Below, in pieces: positions 8,305 to 16,865 of a stretch of DNA of 64,000 nt. The notes below the pieces were generated by a model. That model worked only from the letters and a program-made list of their open reading frames with translations, searched no databases and was not told where the DNA came from. Both the position numbers and the translations under genes were made by a program. Every line of letters begins with the position of its first letter. The first letter of the stretch is position 1. The stretch is from JBLMZI01 sp050258755 (GTDB lineage: Bacteria; Bacillota; Syntrophomonadia; Syntrophomonadales; DTU052), in assembly GCA_050258755.1 (NCBI GenBank), contig JBLMZI010000012.1:1-64000 (forward strand). Reading direction: 5' to 3'.

Positions 8305-9324
8305 TTGAAACTGCTGCCGAAAAAGAAAGTCGAAGACGCGCTGGATCATTTAAAACAATCGACCGAAGTTTACGCACCGATTCTGCGCGGACCCAATACC
8401 GGGTTTTTTAAATGGGGCGCGGATCCTGATTTCGACGATTTGGTGCTCGATGACCTGAACACCTATCTATCCCCGAAACAGGCGTTGCTGCCTCAGACTC
8501 AGTCCATGTACAGATTTAAGACTGAGGGCAAAGATGCAAGTATCACCGCGGTTGCGGATGATTTCAAGGAAAGTGTCGTTTTCGGCGTTCGCCCCTGCGA
8601 CCTGAAAGCAGTTGAAGCACTGGATCAGGTTTTCCTGACCAAGGGCTTTGTGGATGAGTTTTATCAGAAAAAGCGCGACAAGACCACGATTGTGGCCAAC
8701 GCGTGCTACAAGGGCGGCCCGAAATGCTTCTGCGAATCGATGGGCGTGGACCGGTTGAATCCATCCAGCGCGGATGTCCTGATTCACGAAATTGAAGATC
8801 GGGGCTGGGCCTGGGAACCGAAAACCGAAAAAGGCCAAAAATTGACCGAGCAGCTGGCTTCCTTCCTGGAAGAGGCCGGCGAAGTGAAAATGCCGCATTT
8901 CTTCGAACAGAAGAAAAAGGTCAATATCGAAGGGCTGCCTGATTTGATGCGGGCCAACTTTGAAAGCAAACTGTGGGAAGACCTGGCCGAGCGCTGCCTG
9001 ACCTGCGGCGTCTGCACCAATGTCTGCCCGAGCTGCTACTGCTTTGACGTGCAAGTAACCAATTGGGGGAACGAAGGTTATCGGTTCCGGTGCTGGGATT
9101 CCTGCATGTACCGCGAGTATTCCAACATGGCCGGCGGGCACAACCCACGGGATCAGAAAAAGGAACGGTTCCGCAACCGGTTCCTGCATAAGCTCGAGTT
9201 TTTTAATGAGCGCTATGGTACCCCGCTGTGCACCGGCTGCGGCCGCTGTATCGTGATGTGCCCGGTCCAGGTGAACATCCTTGAAGTGATCGACAAGGTT
9301 AGGGAGGCTGGCGCTAATGGGTGA
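8305..9324 (+). CDS. flxB: FlxB-like 4Fe-4S dicluster subunit, sulfhydrogenase-beta/AsrA-like
   Basis: 339 residues, soluble. It resembles the beta subunit of archaeal sulfhydrogenase and AsrA of anaerobic sulfite reductase: GVRPCDLKAVEALD in the N-terminal half, a CYKGGPKCFCES cysteine set in the middle, then CLTCGVCTNVCPSCYC and CTGCGRCIVMCPVQVN near the C-terminus for two [4Fe-4S] clusters. TTG start at 8305 is preceded by AGGGGGG. Its end overlaps flxA by 8 bases. It should connect the NAD(H)-oxidising FlxA flavin to the iron-sulfur relay. Confidence 0.87.
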   Translation: MKLLPKKKVEDALDHLKQSTEVYAPILRGPNTGFFKWGADPDFDDLVLDDLNTYLSPKQALLPQTQSMYRFKTEGKDASITAVADDFKESVVFGVRPCDLKAVEALDQVFLTKGFVDEFYQKKRDKTTIVANACYKGGPKCFCESMGVDRLNPSSADVLIHEIEDRGWAWEPKTEKGQKLTEQLASFLEEAGEVKMPHFFEQKKKVNIEGLPDLMRANFESKLWEDLAERCLTCGVCTNVCPSCYCFDVQVTNWGNEGYRFRCWDSCMYREYSNMAGGHNPRDQKKERFRNRFLHKLEFFNERYGTPLCTGCGRCIVMCPVQVNILEVIDKVREAGANG

Positions 9325-10147
9325 TTGTAACTGCTCGAATCCACTGGTTCCGAGCCTGGTCAAAGTGATCGCCATTGTCGATGAGACCCCGGATGTGAAG
9401 AATTTTTACGTGCAGGCCGAGGGCGGGATTCCGTTCAAAGTCATGCCGGGTCAATTGGCTATGGTTTCCATGCTCCCAGTCGGCGAAGGGATGTTTTCGG
9501 TATCGTATCAGGCCGAGGATCATCTGCAGTTTGCGATTAAACGGGTCGGCCTGATGACCGAAGCCCTGCATGATATTGAAATCGGCCAGACCCTTGGCGT
9601 GCGTGGACCGTACGGCAATGGTTTTCCGGTCGATGCCTGCAAAGGCAAAGACATGCTGTTTATCGGCGGCGGCATCGGACTGGCGCCACTGCGTTCCTTT
9701 ATCAAATACTGCTTTGAACATCGTGAAGACTACGGGAAAATCCAGATTATTTACGGGGCTCGCAGCTATGACGACCTGTGCTTTAAACGGGAGCTGTTCG
9801 AGGAGTGGCCGGCGCAGCCGAACACCGAGGTCTTTGTTACCATCGACAACCCGGACGACCGCTGGAAAGGCAATGTCGGCTTTGTGCCGTCCTACTTGAT
9901 GGAAATCAATCCGCCGGCCGACGGGCGGATCGCCGTGACCTGCGGGCCGCCGATCATGATTAAATATGTGCTGGAGAACCTCGAGAAAATGGGTTATCAG
10001 GATGATCAGGTGATCACGACCCTGGAAATGCGGATGAAGTGCGGCATCGGCAAGTGCGGCCGCTGCAACATCGGCAGCGAGTTCATCTGCCTGGACGGCC
10101 CGGTCTTCGATCTGGCCAAACTTAGGACCCTGCCGCCGGAGTGGTAG
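9317..10147 (+). CDS. flxA: FlxA-like FAD/NAD(P)-binding oxidoreductase subunit
   Basis: 276 residues. It belongs to the ferredoxin-reductase fold with a C-terminal [2Fe-2S] site, like the gamma subunit of sulfhydrogenase, AsrB and PyrK. It has an FAD-binding N-terminal barrel, a GPYGNGFP motif, an NAD(P)-binding start at FIGGGIGLAPLRS (about 112-125), TCGPPIMIK, and the cluster motif CGIGKCGRC ending in FICLDGP. It is the expected entry point for electrons from NADH. It is last in the operon, and a strong terminator follows within 60 bases. Alone it could be called a dihydroorotate dehydrogenase electron-transfer protein, but the context argues for FlxA. Confidence 0.88.
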   Translation: MGDCNCSNPLVPSLVKVIAIVDETPDVKNFYVQAEGGIPFKVMPGQLAMVSMLPVGEGMFSVSYQAEDHLQFAIKRVGLMTEALHDIEIGQTLGVRGPYGNGFPVDACKGKDMLFIGGGIGLAPLRSFIKYCFEHREDYGKIQIIYGARSYDDLCFKRELFEEWPAQPNTEVFVTIDNPDDRWKGNVGFVPSYLMEINPPADGRIAVTCGPPIMIKYVLENLEKMGYQDDQVITTLEMRMKCGIGKCGRCNIGSEFICLDGPVFDLAKLRTLPPEW

Positions 10148-10171
10148 GGGAATCACGCAATGCGAAAACAG

Positions 10172-10206
10172 AATGCCCCGCTTCCTAAGGAACCGGGGCA
10201 TTTTTC
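10172..10206 (+). terminator. Terminator of the hdr-flx operon
   Basis: AATGCCCCG (10172-10180) pairs with CGGGGCATT (10194-10202) around an inner TTCC/GGAA stem, followed by T residues. It may also serve the convergent small gene on the other strand. Confidence 0.9.
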
Positions 10207-10234
10207 GTTGAGTGGCCGGCTTTACCGGCTTCAG

Positions 10235-10381
10235 CTAACCGAAAATGGGTCTTCCCAGCAAATAGCCAAGTGAGAACACCACGGCGGCGGAGACCAGATG
10301 CAGAACCCACCACCCGGGCTTCAGAAAGCCATATGTTCCAAGACTGTATTCGATTTCCTGGCGTTCTTCGCGCAGTGTCAT
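10235..10381 (-). CDS. Small single-helix membrane protein
   Basis: 48 residues with start at 10381, preceded by AAAGGAG. An upstream in-frame start at 10438 would add 19 residues. The N-terminal part is charged (REERQEIEYS), then comes KPGWW and a membrane span (VLHLVSAAVVFSLGYLLG). No family was recognised. It lies between the hdr-flx terminator and the promoter region of the divergent oxoamine synthase gene. Confidence 0.45.
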   Translation of the reverse strand: MTLREERQEIEYSLGTYGFLKPGWWVLHLVSAAVVFSLGYLLGRPIFG

Positions 10382-10554
10382 CGCCTTTCCCAGCTCCTTT
10401 TCATCCGGATTCCTGCTGTAAAAAACTATCGTTCCCACTTCGAAAAATGGCTATTCATGTCGGAAAAAAGTACCTTTCTTTCCTTTACAAAACCGGTTGA
10501 TTCGTTAAAATAAGGGAAACGTGGTATACAATATTGTGCACAAGAGGTGAAAAC

Positions 10555-11850
10555 ATGGATTCGACGAAATACAGTCTGGCCGATTTCGCGTCGATTGAGG
10601 GAAAAAACATTATGGAACGGGCCCAGATCTTCGGGGAGTTTTCCGAGGACCTGCATGCCAGGCACCACCTTCAATACCGGCGCGAATCGCTCTCCGGGTC
10701 CGCACCCGTCATGAAGGTTCGTGATCGTTATACCGGAGAAATCCGCGAAATGATATACTTCGGGTCTAACGACTACCTGAATCTGACGCAGCACCCGCGC
10801 GTGATCGAAGCCGGCCGAAAAGCGCTGGACAAGTATGGCGCCGGTGCCGGAAGTGTCCCGCTGCTGGGCGGCACGCTGGACATCCATATCGCGTTGGAAG
10901 AAGCCCTGGCTAAATTCAAAGGCTGCGAAAGCGCGGTTATTTATACGTCCGGTTTTGGCTCAAACTGCGGCACCTTACTGTCACTCCTGCAGAAAGACGA
11001 CTGTGCCATTCTTGACATGCTGGTTCATGCGTCGATCGTCGACGGCTGCTATAAAACCAACATCCGCTATTTCAGCCACAACAAGATGGAATCGCTGGAA
11101 CGCGCGCTGAAGCGGGCCAAAGACAAGTACCGGACCAAGCTGGTCATCGTGGACGGGGTCTATTCTATGGACGGCGACATCGCCAAGCTCGATCAGATCG
11201 TGGAACTGGCCCATCAGTACGATGCCTACGTGATGGTCGACGAAGCTCATGCGACTGGCGTTATTGGCGCAAATGGGCGCGGAACGCCTGAGCACTGCGG
11301 TGTGGAAGGCAAGGTCGATATCGTGGCCGGTACCCTATCCAAGGCAATGGGCGGCGTTGGCGGTTTTATCGCTTCGAATAAAAACCTGGTTGAACTGATT
11401 CGCTTCTATTCCCGGCCGTACATCTTTTCCACGGCCATGGCCCCGCAGGCGGCCGGGTCCCTGCTCGAAGCCCTGAAAGTCATCGAGGAAGAGCCGGAAC
11501 TTCGGGAACGGCTCTGGGATAACATCCGCTACCTTCAAAATGGCCTCAGTTCCATGGGTTTTAACCTCGGCAACGCCCAAACCGCTATTTTCCCGATCAT
11601 TATTGGCGACGACTATAAAGTAAAAGAAATCTGCCGCCGGCTGCATGAGGAAAACATCTACGTGAACCCGGTCATGTTCCCGGCAGTGTCCAAGAAGATG
11701 TCCCGGATCCGAATCAGCATTATGGCACAGCATACCCGGGAACACCTGGACCGCACCATGGACGTCCTTTGCGCGCTGGGAAAAGAATATGATGTTTTCA
11801 ACCAGCCTCCGGTCATGGAAGACGAAGACGCGGAACTGGTGAACGCTTAG
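10555..11850 (+). CDS. PLP-dependent alpha-oxoamine synthase (KBL/AONS/SPT family)
   Basis: 431 residues. Fold type I PLP enzyme: substrate-binding YFGSNDYLNLTQHP, GAGAGSVPLLGGT, the DEAHATG aspartate, and the PLP lysine in GTLSKAMGGVGGF. Family members condense an amino acid with an acyl-CoA or acyl-carrier substrate, giving 2-amino-3-ketobutyrate, 8-amino-7-oxononanoate, aminolevulinate or ketosphinganine. The N-terminus is about 40 residues longer than BioF, which fits SPT-like or KBL-like members. No biotin or threonine dehydrogenase genes are near, so the substrate cannot be set. ATG at 10555 follows AAGAGGTG; an ATG at 10534 has no ribosome site. A TATACA -10-like box lies at 10525. Confidence 0.85.
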   Translation: MDSTKYSLADFASIEGKNIMERAQIFGEFSEDLHARHHLQYRRESLSGSAPVMKVRDRYTGEIREMIYFGSNDYLNLTQHPRVIEAGRKALDKYGAGAGSVPLLGGTLDIHIALEEALAKFKGCESAVIYTSGFGSNCGTLLSLLQKDDCAILDMLVHASIVDGCYKTNIRYFSHNKMESLERALKRAKDKYRTKLVIVDGVYSMDGDIAKLDQIVELAHQYDAYVMVDEAHATGVIGANGRGTPEHCGVEGKVDIVAGTLSKAMGGVGGFIASNKNLVELIRFYSRPYIFSTAMAPQAAGSLLEALKVIEEEPELRERLWDNIRYLQNGLSSMGFNLGNAQTAIFPIIIGDDYKVKEICRRLHEENIYVNPVMFPAVSKKMSRIRISIMAQHTREHLDRTMDVLCALGKEYDVFNQPPVMEDEDAELVNA

Positions 11851-11876
11851 CATTCACACCATCGCCGAATGAAAAA

Positions 11877-11921
11877 CCAACTGCCCGTCCGGCCGCCGCC
11901 AGCGGTCCGGGCGGGTTGTTC
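11877..11921 (+). terminator. Probable terminator after the oxoamine synthase gene
   Basis: A GC-rich imperfect stem, CAACTGCCCGTCCGGCCGC against GCGGTCCGGGCGGGTTG, followed by only a short T-rich tail (TTGTTC). It is a stable hairpin 27 bases after the stop; the weak T run lowers confidence. Confidence 0.5.
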
Positions 11922-12000
11922 ATCCTGGCCGTCCTGTCCACCGGCATGCTTTTCTGATACAATAAAACCGCAACATCCAATGGGCAGGAGGCGACAATCG

Positions 12001-12423
12001 GTGTCCGTACAGGAAATTCGGATTCGAAAAGATGGAAAATGGTATGCTGACGGCGCGGAAATGTTCCGCAAACCGTTTCTAAATTTATTTGGCACCCATC
12101 TTCACCGGGATGAAAACGGGCAGTACTATATTGAACTCAATAACGAAACCTTTTACATCGTGGTGGAGGACGTTCCGTTTCTGGCGATTGACGCCGGGGT
12201 TCGGGATGGTTCGATTGTTTTCCTGCTGCACGACCAGCAGATGCTGGAAGTCAACGAGGAAGTCAAGCTGCACATGGCAGACGATAAGCCGTATCTCAGC
12301 TTCAAATGGGATCACGATACCCTGATCAACCGGTCGGCATTCTGGATGGTCAGTGAGTTTCTCGAAGAGCGGGACGACGGGGTTTATCTGGTTCCGCCTG
12401 CAAGTCAGCAACAGCTGGCATAA
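12001..12423 (+). CDS. DUF1285 family protein
   Basis: 140 residues, cytosolic, mostly beta. Near the N-terminus it has WYADGAEMFRKPFLNLFGTHLHRDENG, the central part has FYIVVEDVPFLAIDA, and the end has LINRSAFWMVSEFLEERDDG. These match the DUF1285 pattern, a two-domain beta fold of unknown function. GTG at 12001 has AGGAGG about 9 bases upstream. It is a single-gene unit between two terminator-like hairpins. Confidence 0.75.
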   Translation: MSVQEIRIRKDGKWYADGAEMFRKPFLNLFGTHLHRDENGQYYIELNNETFYIVVEDVPFLAIDAGVRDGSIVFLLHDQQMLEVNEEVKLHMADDKPYLSFKWDHDTLINRSAFWMVSEFLEERDDGVYLVPPASQQQLA

Positions 12424-12442
12424 AGCATGGTTTGTCGCGCAG

Positions 12443-12479
12443 AAAAGCCCGCTGTTTTAAAAACGGCGGGCTTTTTTTT
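12443..12479 (+). terminator. Strong bidirectional terminator
   Basis: AAAAGCCCGCTGTTTT pairs with AAAACGGCGGGCTTTT and is followed by eight T. It lies between convergent genes and can serve both the DUF1285 gene and the radical SAM gene on the minus strand. Confidence 0.92.
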
Positions 12480-12512
12480 CATTCGGTGTGCCAGGAACCG
12501 TCCCCGACAGCA

Positions 12513-13388
12513 CTAAAGTGCGCTCAGATGATTGGGCCGGAAACGGTCTTCGCCGATCGTCAGCGCGTGGTCGATCGTGTCCAGCATGACCTGCCGGTCC
12601 TCGTTCATCCGGCCCTGGATATTCCAGTAGTTTGAAACATGATCCGAAAGCACGGTGCTTCCCGGGGCATCAAGGCACTCAATCAGCCACCGGATTTCGC
12701 GGAGCGCTTCATGCGGGGTCAGCAGTTCAAACTCCCCGTTCTTCCACTGCTGGTAAAGCGGTGTTCCCGGAATCGGCACCAAGGTGCGAAGTCGGATGAA
12801 TTCCGGCTTGATCGCCGAAAGAACCCGGGCGCTTTCCTGGGCATGATCCCGGGTACGGCTCCGGCCGCCGATGCCGACCAGATAGTATTCGCTCATATCG
12901 ATTCCGGCTTGCCTGATTTTTAATCCCGCTTCGATGATTTGTTCGGCGGTGGTGCCTTTTTGAATCCGTTCCAGGGTCACATCGTCGCCGCTTTCCATGC
13001 CCATGTGAATCCGGTTGAGTCCGGCTTCCCGCAGCCGGATCATCTCTTCGGCGGATTTCTTGTTCACATAGCGGGAAGACCCGTAGACAGTAATGCGTTC
13101 CAGGTCAGGAAAGACCGACTTCGCGAACTGAAAAACCTGTACCAAATCTTCGGTTTTCATTATAATTGTATTACCGTCCGGGAAAAACATGGACCGAATG
13201 CCAGTTCCGTAGTAATCGCGGGCCATCAGGATATCTTCTTTCAATTCCTCGATCGGCCGCAGGCGGAACTTCGTTCCTTTGTACATCGCACAGAAGGTGC
13301 ATTTGTTATGCGGGCACCCGATGGTCGCCTGAATCAGGACACTGTTGGCCTCACTGGGAGGCCGGTATACGGTTCCTTCGTAACGCAT
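12513..13388 (-). CDS. Radical SAM protein with Elp3-like cluster motif
   Basis: 291 residues. The SAM-cleaving [4Fe-4S] site is CPHNKCTFC, a Cx4Cx2C spacing as in Elp3-type radical SAM proteins rather than the common Cx3Cx2C. Other features are FPDGNTIIM, GLNRIHMGMESGDD and LVPIPGTPLYQQW, typical of the Elp3/MiaB-like barrel. There is no HAT domain, TRAM domain or B12 domain, so it is a stand-alone barrel of unknown substrate. ATG at 13388 is preceded by GAGGTGATCAG. It is divergent from the isochorismatase-like gene. Confidence 0.82.
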   Translation of the reverse strand: MRYEGTVYRPPSEANSVLIQATIGCPHNKCTFCAMYKGTKFRLRPIEELKEDILMARDYYGTGIRSMFFPDGNTIIMKTEDLVQVFQFAKSVFPDLERITVYGSSRYVNKKSAEEMIRLREAGLNRIHMGMESGDDVTLERIQKGTTAEQIIEAGLKIRQAGIDMSEYYLVGIGGRSRTRDHAQESARVLSAIKPEFIRLRTLVPIPGTPLYQQWKNGEFELLTPHEALREIRWLIECLDAPGSTVLSDHVSNYWNIQGRMNEDRQVMLDTIDHALTIGEDRFRPNHLSAL

Positions 13389-13503
13389 CTCTGATCACCT
13401 CGTTTCCCCGGTGTACGCTAAGGACCAGCCTCATACGGGCACAGCGCATATTGACCTACAGTATAGCAAAAAGCGGCAAACGATCAAAGAGGAGGTTTCG
13501 AAT

Positions 13504-14049
13504 TTGAAATACCGGTTATTCCCCGAAGAAATGGTACTTATGGTTATCGATTTACAGGAACGCCTGCTGGCCGCCATGAACGACAAGGAGAAAGTGGTGA
13601 AGAATACCAATATTCTTCTTGCCATGGCGAACCGCTTTCATATTCCGGTGATCGTCACGGAACAATACCCGAAAGGATTGGGACGTACGGTCCCCGAAAT
13701 CGCCGCTAATCTGGGTGAGCATTCACTGAGTGAAAAACTCGTATATTCGGCTTGTTCCCCGGAAATTCGCCAGAAACTCCAGGATATCGGCAGGGGCAAG
13801 ATTGTGGTCATCGGCACCGAGACCCACGTTTGCGTGCTTCAGACCGTGCGCGACCTGCTCCAGGACGACTACCTGGTTTACGTTCCACAGGATGCCTGCT
13901 GTTCGCGTTTCCCGCTCAATCATCAGAATGGACTTGAACTGATGAAGGATATGGGGGCGGTTCTGACGAATACCGAAACCGTGTTGTTTGATATCCTGAA
14001 ACAGGCCGGCACCGACGATTTTAAAGCACTGTCCCCGCTGGTTCGGTAA
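13504..14049 (+). CDS. Isochorismatase-family cysteine hydrolase
   Basis: 181 residues. Catalytic triad of the family: Asp in MVIDLQE, a Lys in SEKLVYSAC, and the nucleophile Cys in GTETHVCVLQT, where the preceding Glu-Thr region forms the cis-peptide loop. Members include nicotinamidase and N-carbamoyl hydrolases. The short form with ETHVCVLQT is typical of the YcaC/isochorismatase-like hydrolases, so the substrate is not assigned. TTG at 13504 is chosen because AGAGGAGG lies 8 bases before it and because the protein then begins right at the first strand. Confidence 0.82.
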   Translation: MKYRLFPEEMVLMVIDLQERLLAAMNDKEKVVKNTNILLAMANRFHIPVIVTEQYPKGLGRTVPEIAANLGEHSLSEKLVYSACSPEIRQKLQDIGRGKIVVIGTETHVCVLQTVRDLLQDDYLVYVPQDACCSRFPLNHQNGLELMKDMGAVLTNTETVLFDILKQAGTDDFKALSPLVR

Positions 14050-14171
14050 AGGCGTTGCGACACCCTTAATACTCCGGATTCATGCGTGTGTCGGAAAAGG
14101 AATGTTCCGATCGGCGTAAAATGCTATCGTTGTTTCAATGAATACTGCGCCAAGATAAAGAGGTGTGCTGA

Positions 14172-14954
14172 TTGGCCCTGAAAGTTTTGATCGTAGACGA
14201 TGATGAAAGGGAACGTATTGTTCTTCGTTACATCATCGAGCAGATCGACGACACGAAGATTATCGGAGAAGCATCCAACGGGATGGAAGGGGTTCTGCTC
14301 GCGAAGGCGAAGAAGCCCGATCTGGTGTTTCTTGATATTTTTATGCCCGAACTGAATGGCATCGAAGCCGCCACCCGCCTGCGCGAATTTGCCGCACCGC
14401 CTTTGTTCGCCTTCATTACGCTTCACCCGGAAAAAGCGGTGGAAGCATTTGACATCGGGGCCTTAGACTACATCGTCAAGCCGATGGAGCCGGGCAGGAT
14501 CAAGGAAACCATCGCCCGTGCGAAGAAATGGCAGGCGCACGACAATTATCTGGAGCAGCGCGTGCAGGAGAAAATGCGGGAAAAACTCAGCCGTTTGATG
14601 GGAAGTCTTCGCAGCGAAGCGGGGCAGGAGCGGCTTCCCATCAAGGAGCGGAGCAAAATCATCCTGATCAATCAGGATGACATTATCTATGCCGAAAGCC
14701 AGGGCAAAAAAGTCACGATCGCGACCGAAACCGAGGAATATTCGACCACATATACCCTCTCAGAACTGGAAGAACGGCTTGATGCCACCAAGTTCTTCCG
14801 CGTTCACCAGGCCTTTATCGTCAACCTGAACCGGGTTTCCGAGATTACGGTTGGGGGTGAGGGCACCTATTTAATCACATTGGACCACGCCCGCAAGCAA
14901 GTCATCATGAGCCGGGCGCGGGCTAAGATATTAAGACAGAAGCTAGGCATCTAA
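14172..14954 (+). CDS. LytTR-family response regulator
   Basis: 260 residues. The receiver domain (1-125) is complete: acidic pocket VDDDE, phospho-acceptor Asp in LVFLDIFMPELNG, Thr in FITLH and Lys in IVKPM. A helical linker leads to a LytTR DNA-binding domain (about 155-260) with IIYAESQGKKVTI, FFRVHQAFIVNLNRV and the basic end RARAKILRQKLG. No partner histidine kinase adjoins it, so input and targets are unknown. TTG at 14172 follows AGAGGTG. The 287 bases after the gene (14955-15241) hold no gene. Confidence 0.9.
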   Translation: MALKVLIVDDDERERIVLRYIIEQIDDTKIIGEASNGMEGVLLAKAKKPDLVFLDIFMPELNGIEAATRLREFAAPPLFAFITLHPEKAVEAFDIGALDYIVKPMEPGRIKETIARAKKWQAHDNYLEQRVQEKMREKLSRLMGSLRSEAGQERLPIKERSKIILINQDDIIYAESQGKKVTIATETEEYSTTYTLSELEERLDATKFFRVHQAFIVNLNRVSEITVGGEGTYLITLDHARKQVIMSRARAKILRQKLGI

Positions 14955-15241
14955 AACGACCAACCATCCCTCCGAAACGGTAGTACATACCCCGAAACTG
15001 CAAGATTACACTTCCCGTTAAGCGACCGCCTGAATTTTCGAAAATGCCCATTTTACAGGATTTATGCGCGCATTCAACCTCAAAAATAGTTTTAATTTCA
15101 AACATCCTTGTGAAGTTGCTAACTATACCAGGAACAAGACCAACTGGTTGCAGTGATAGTGAAAACCGGAACAACAGGGTTTATGATTAAGCTAACAGAA
15201 AGCGGCAGAGGGTTTGGATCGACCAGAAAGGAGGAATCGTA

Positions 15242-15469
15242 ATGGAACGGCATGATCGCTGGGGTCTGGCAACGCAGCAGAAACTGCGCGAAATCAACGT
15301 TCACGATGACTTTGAACTGGATGACATCGAGGAAGAGGAAAACATCACTGTGTATGACGTCGATAATGTACTCGGCTTCACCACAGATATCATGAAAGTT
15401 GGTTTTCCGTTCCTGTTCCTGATCGGGATGTTCATCAGCATGATTTATATGTTTGGCATGGTTCTCTAA
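15242..15469 (+). CDS. Small C-terminally anchored membrane protein
   Basis: 75 residues. The first 50 are polar and acidic (DDFELDDIEEEEN), then a single membrane helix (VGFPFLFLIGMFISMIYMFGMVL) ends the protein. ATG at 15242 is preceded by AAAGGAGGAATCGTA, a near-perfect ribosome site, which supports a real gene. It lies 156 bases before an AAA ATPase/VWA pair in the same direction; a membrane tether for that pair is conceivable but only inferred. No family was recognised. Confidence 0.65.
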   Translation: MERHDRWGLATQQKLREINVHDDFELDDIEEEENITVYDVDNVLGFTTDIMKVGFPFLFLIGMFISMIYMFGMVL

Positions 15470-15506
15470 GAACCAGACTACCATTAACGGCGTACGGATC
15501 TTATAT

Positions 15507-15580
15507 GGCTCGTGGTAAAGAGAGTGTTCGGAAAACTCTTTCTCGTTTACCCACGAGCCAATCTGTTATACTGATAACAG
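15507..15580 (+). promoter_or_regulatory. Long hairpin and palindrome before the AAA/VWA genes
   Basis: GGCTCGTGG-TAAA at 15507 pairs imperfectly with TTTACCCACGAGCC ending at 15559, forming a stem of about 25 bp; no T run follows. Directly after it CTGTTAT-ACTG-ATAACAG (15563-15580) is a perfect inverted repeat overlapping a -10-like TATACT (15567-15572). Terminator, attenuator and operator readings are all possible. Confidence 0.4.
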
Positions 15581-15625
15581 TATGTTTATGAGGTCCCAGG
15601 CGGCCCATGATTGGAGTGAGCGGTT

Positions 15626-16852
15626 TTGAGGCCATATTTTAGTTTAGCTCGGCACGATGGCAACCAATCTCTATTCGACCTTGTTGAAATGTCTGTGATA
15701 TCCGCCATGGCAGGCGAACCGTTCCATCTGCACGCCGAAGGTTTGCGCGGAACTGGTAAGACCACCATTATGCGGGCCGCCCGTGACATTTTGCCGAAGA
15801 TTACTCGTATTAAAGGCTGTATTTACAACTGCGATCCGGCGAAACCACACTGCCCGGTTCATCGGGGAATGTCCAAAACAGAAATCGACGCACTTGGCAC
15901 CGAAGAAATCGATATGCCATTTCTCGAAGTTTCCCATTCCGCAAAAGTCGGCACCGTTGCCGGCAGTATTGATTTGGCCAAAATTACGGACGTAGCCAAT
16001 CCACAGGCGGCCCTGCTTCCTGGTCTGATTCCGCAGGCCCACCGCGGAATTCTTTTTCTGGATGAAATCAACCGGCTGGCCGACACCTCACCGGAAATTA
16101 CTGATATTCTGCTGGATGTAATGGGTAATAAACCGGGACGGCTTCAGATTGAAGAAGCGGGTTTGCCGGTGGTTGAGATTCCAGTTCAGGTTTCGGTGTG
16201 GGCAGCTTCCAATCCGGATGAGGAACCAGGTCCCCTGGAAGAAGTCCGGCGCCAGCTCTCTGATCGGTTTGACATGGTTTACTATATGGGCCGGCCCAGC
16301 TCAGTAGACGTCGTCGTTCGCATGCTTGAGGGCAGTGACCGCGCGAAGAAAGAAACCCTTGTTGCCGGTGGATATGACGCGCAGAACGAAGCATTCCGCC
16401 AAAAGATCATGGAAATGGCGGAACTGTACAAGAAAACGGAACTGCCGGATTTCCTGAGAAACTTCATTGCGAGGGTCTATATTAAGCACAATTTGGAAAG
16501 TATCCGTGCCATCGAAGCGGTTCAGCAGGGTACGATCCTTTACAGCATATTGAAGCAGCATAAGCAGATTGGGGTTAGCGATGTCATTGAGATTCTCCCG
16601 CTGGCATTGAAACACCGGGTTGACGGCGATACCCTGATTAAGATTATGAACGGTCTGGAAAACCGGGGGGCGCGGGACAGCGTCCTCACGATGAAAGACC
16701 GCAAATCAGGCGGTTCCTCTTCGGGTAAGGATAAGGATAAGGACAAGGACGACGGTGACAGTTTCTTTGATGGTGGAGCCCGCCGGTTAAAGGATATTGG
16801 GCGGCAGGAACTGATTGCCACGGAAAAAGCCTTGAACCCTGGAAGCTTCTAG
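15626..16852 (+). CDS. MoxR/magnesium-chelatase-like AAA+ ATPase
   Basis: 408 residues, cytosolic. Walker A is GLRGTGKTT (about 40), Walker B is ILFLDEIN, and sensor 1 is in WAASNPDE; RRQLSDRFD supplies the arginine-finger region. Between Walker A and B is a cysteine set, CIYNCDP...HCPVHRG, seen in some BchI-like AAA proteins and likely to bind metal. The tail is Ser/Gly/Lys/Asp-rich (KDKDKDKDD). Such ATPases work with a VWA partner, here the next gene 13 bases downstream, to remodel or insert metal into a target protein. No chlorophyll or cobalamin genes are near, so a true chelatase role is unlikely. TTG at 15626 follows GGAGTGA. Confidence 0.87.
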   Translation: MRPYFSLARHDGNQSLFDLVEMSVISAMAGEPFHLHAEGLRGTGKTTIMRAARDILPKITRIKGCIYNCDPAKPHCPVHRGMSKTEIDALGTEEIDMPFLEVSHSAKVGTVAGSIDLAKITDVANPQAALLPGLIPQAHRGILFLDEINRLADTSPEITDILLDVMGNKPGRLQIEEAGLPVVEIPVQVSVWAASNPDEEPGPLEEVRRQLSDRFDMVYYMGRPSSVDVVVRMLEGSDRAKKETLVAGGYDAQNEAFRQKIMEMAELYKKTELPDFLRNFIARVYIKHNLESIRAIEAVQQGTILYSILKQHKQIGVSDVIEILPLALKHRVDGDTLIKIMNGLENRGARDSVLTMKDRKSGGSSSGKDKDKDKDDGDSFFDGGARRLKDIGRQELIATEKALNPGSF

Positions 16853-16865
16853 GGGGGCGCGTCGC

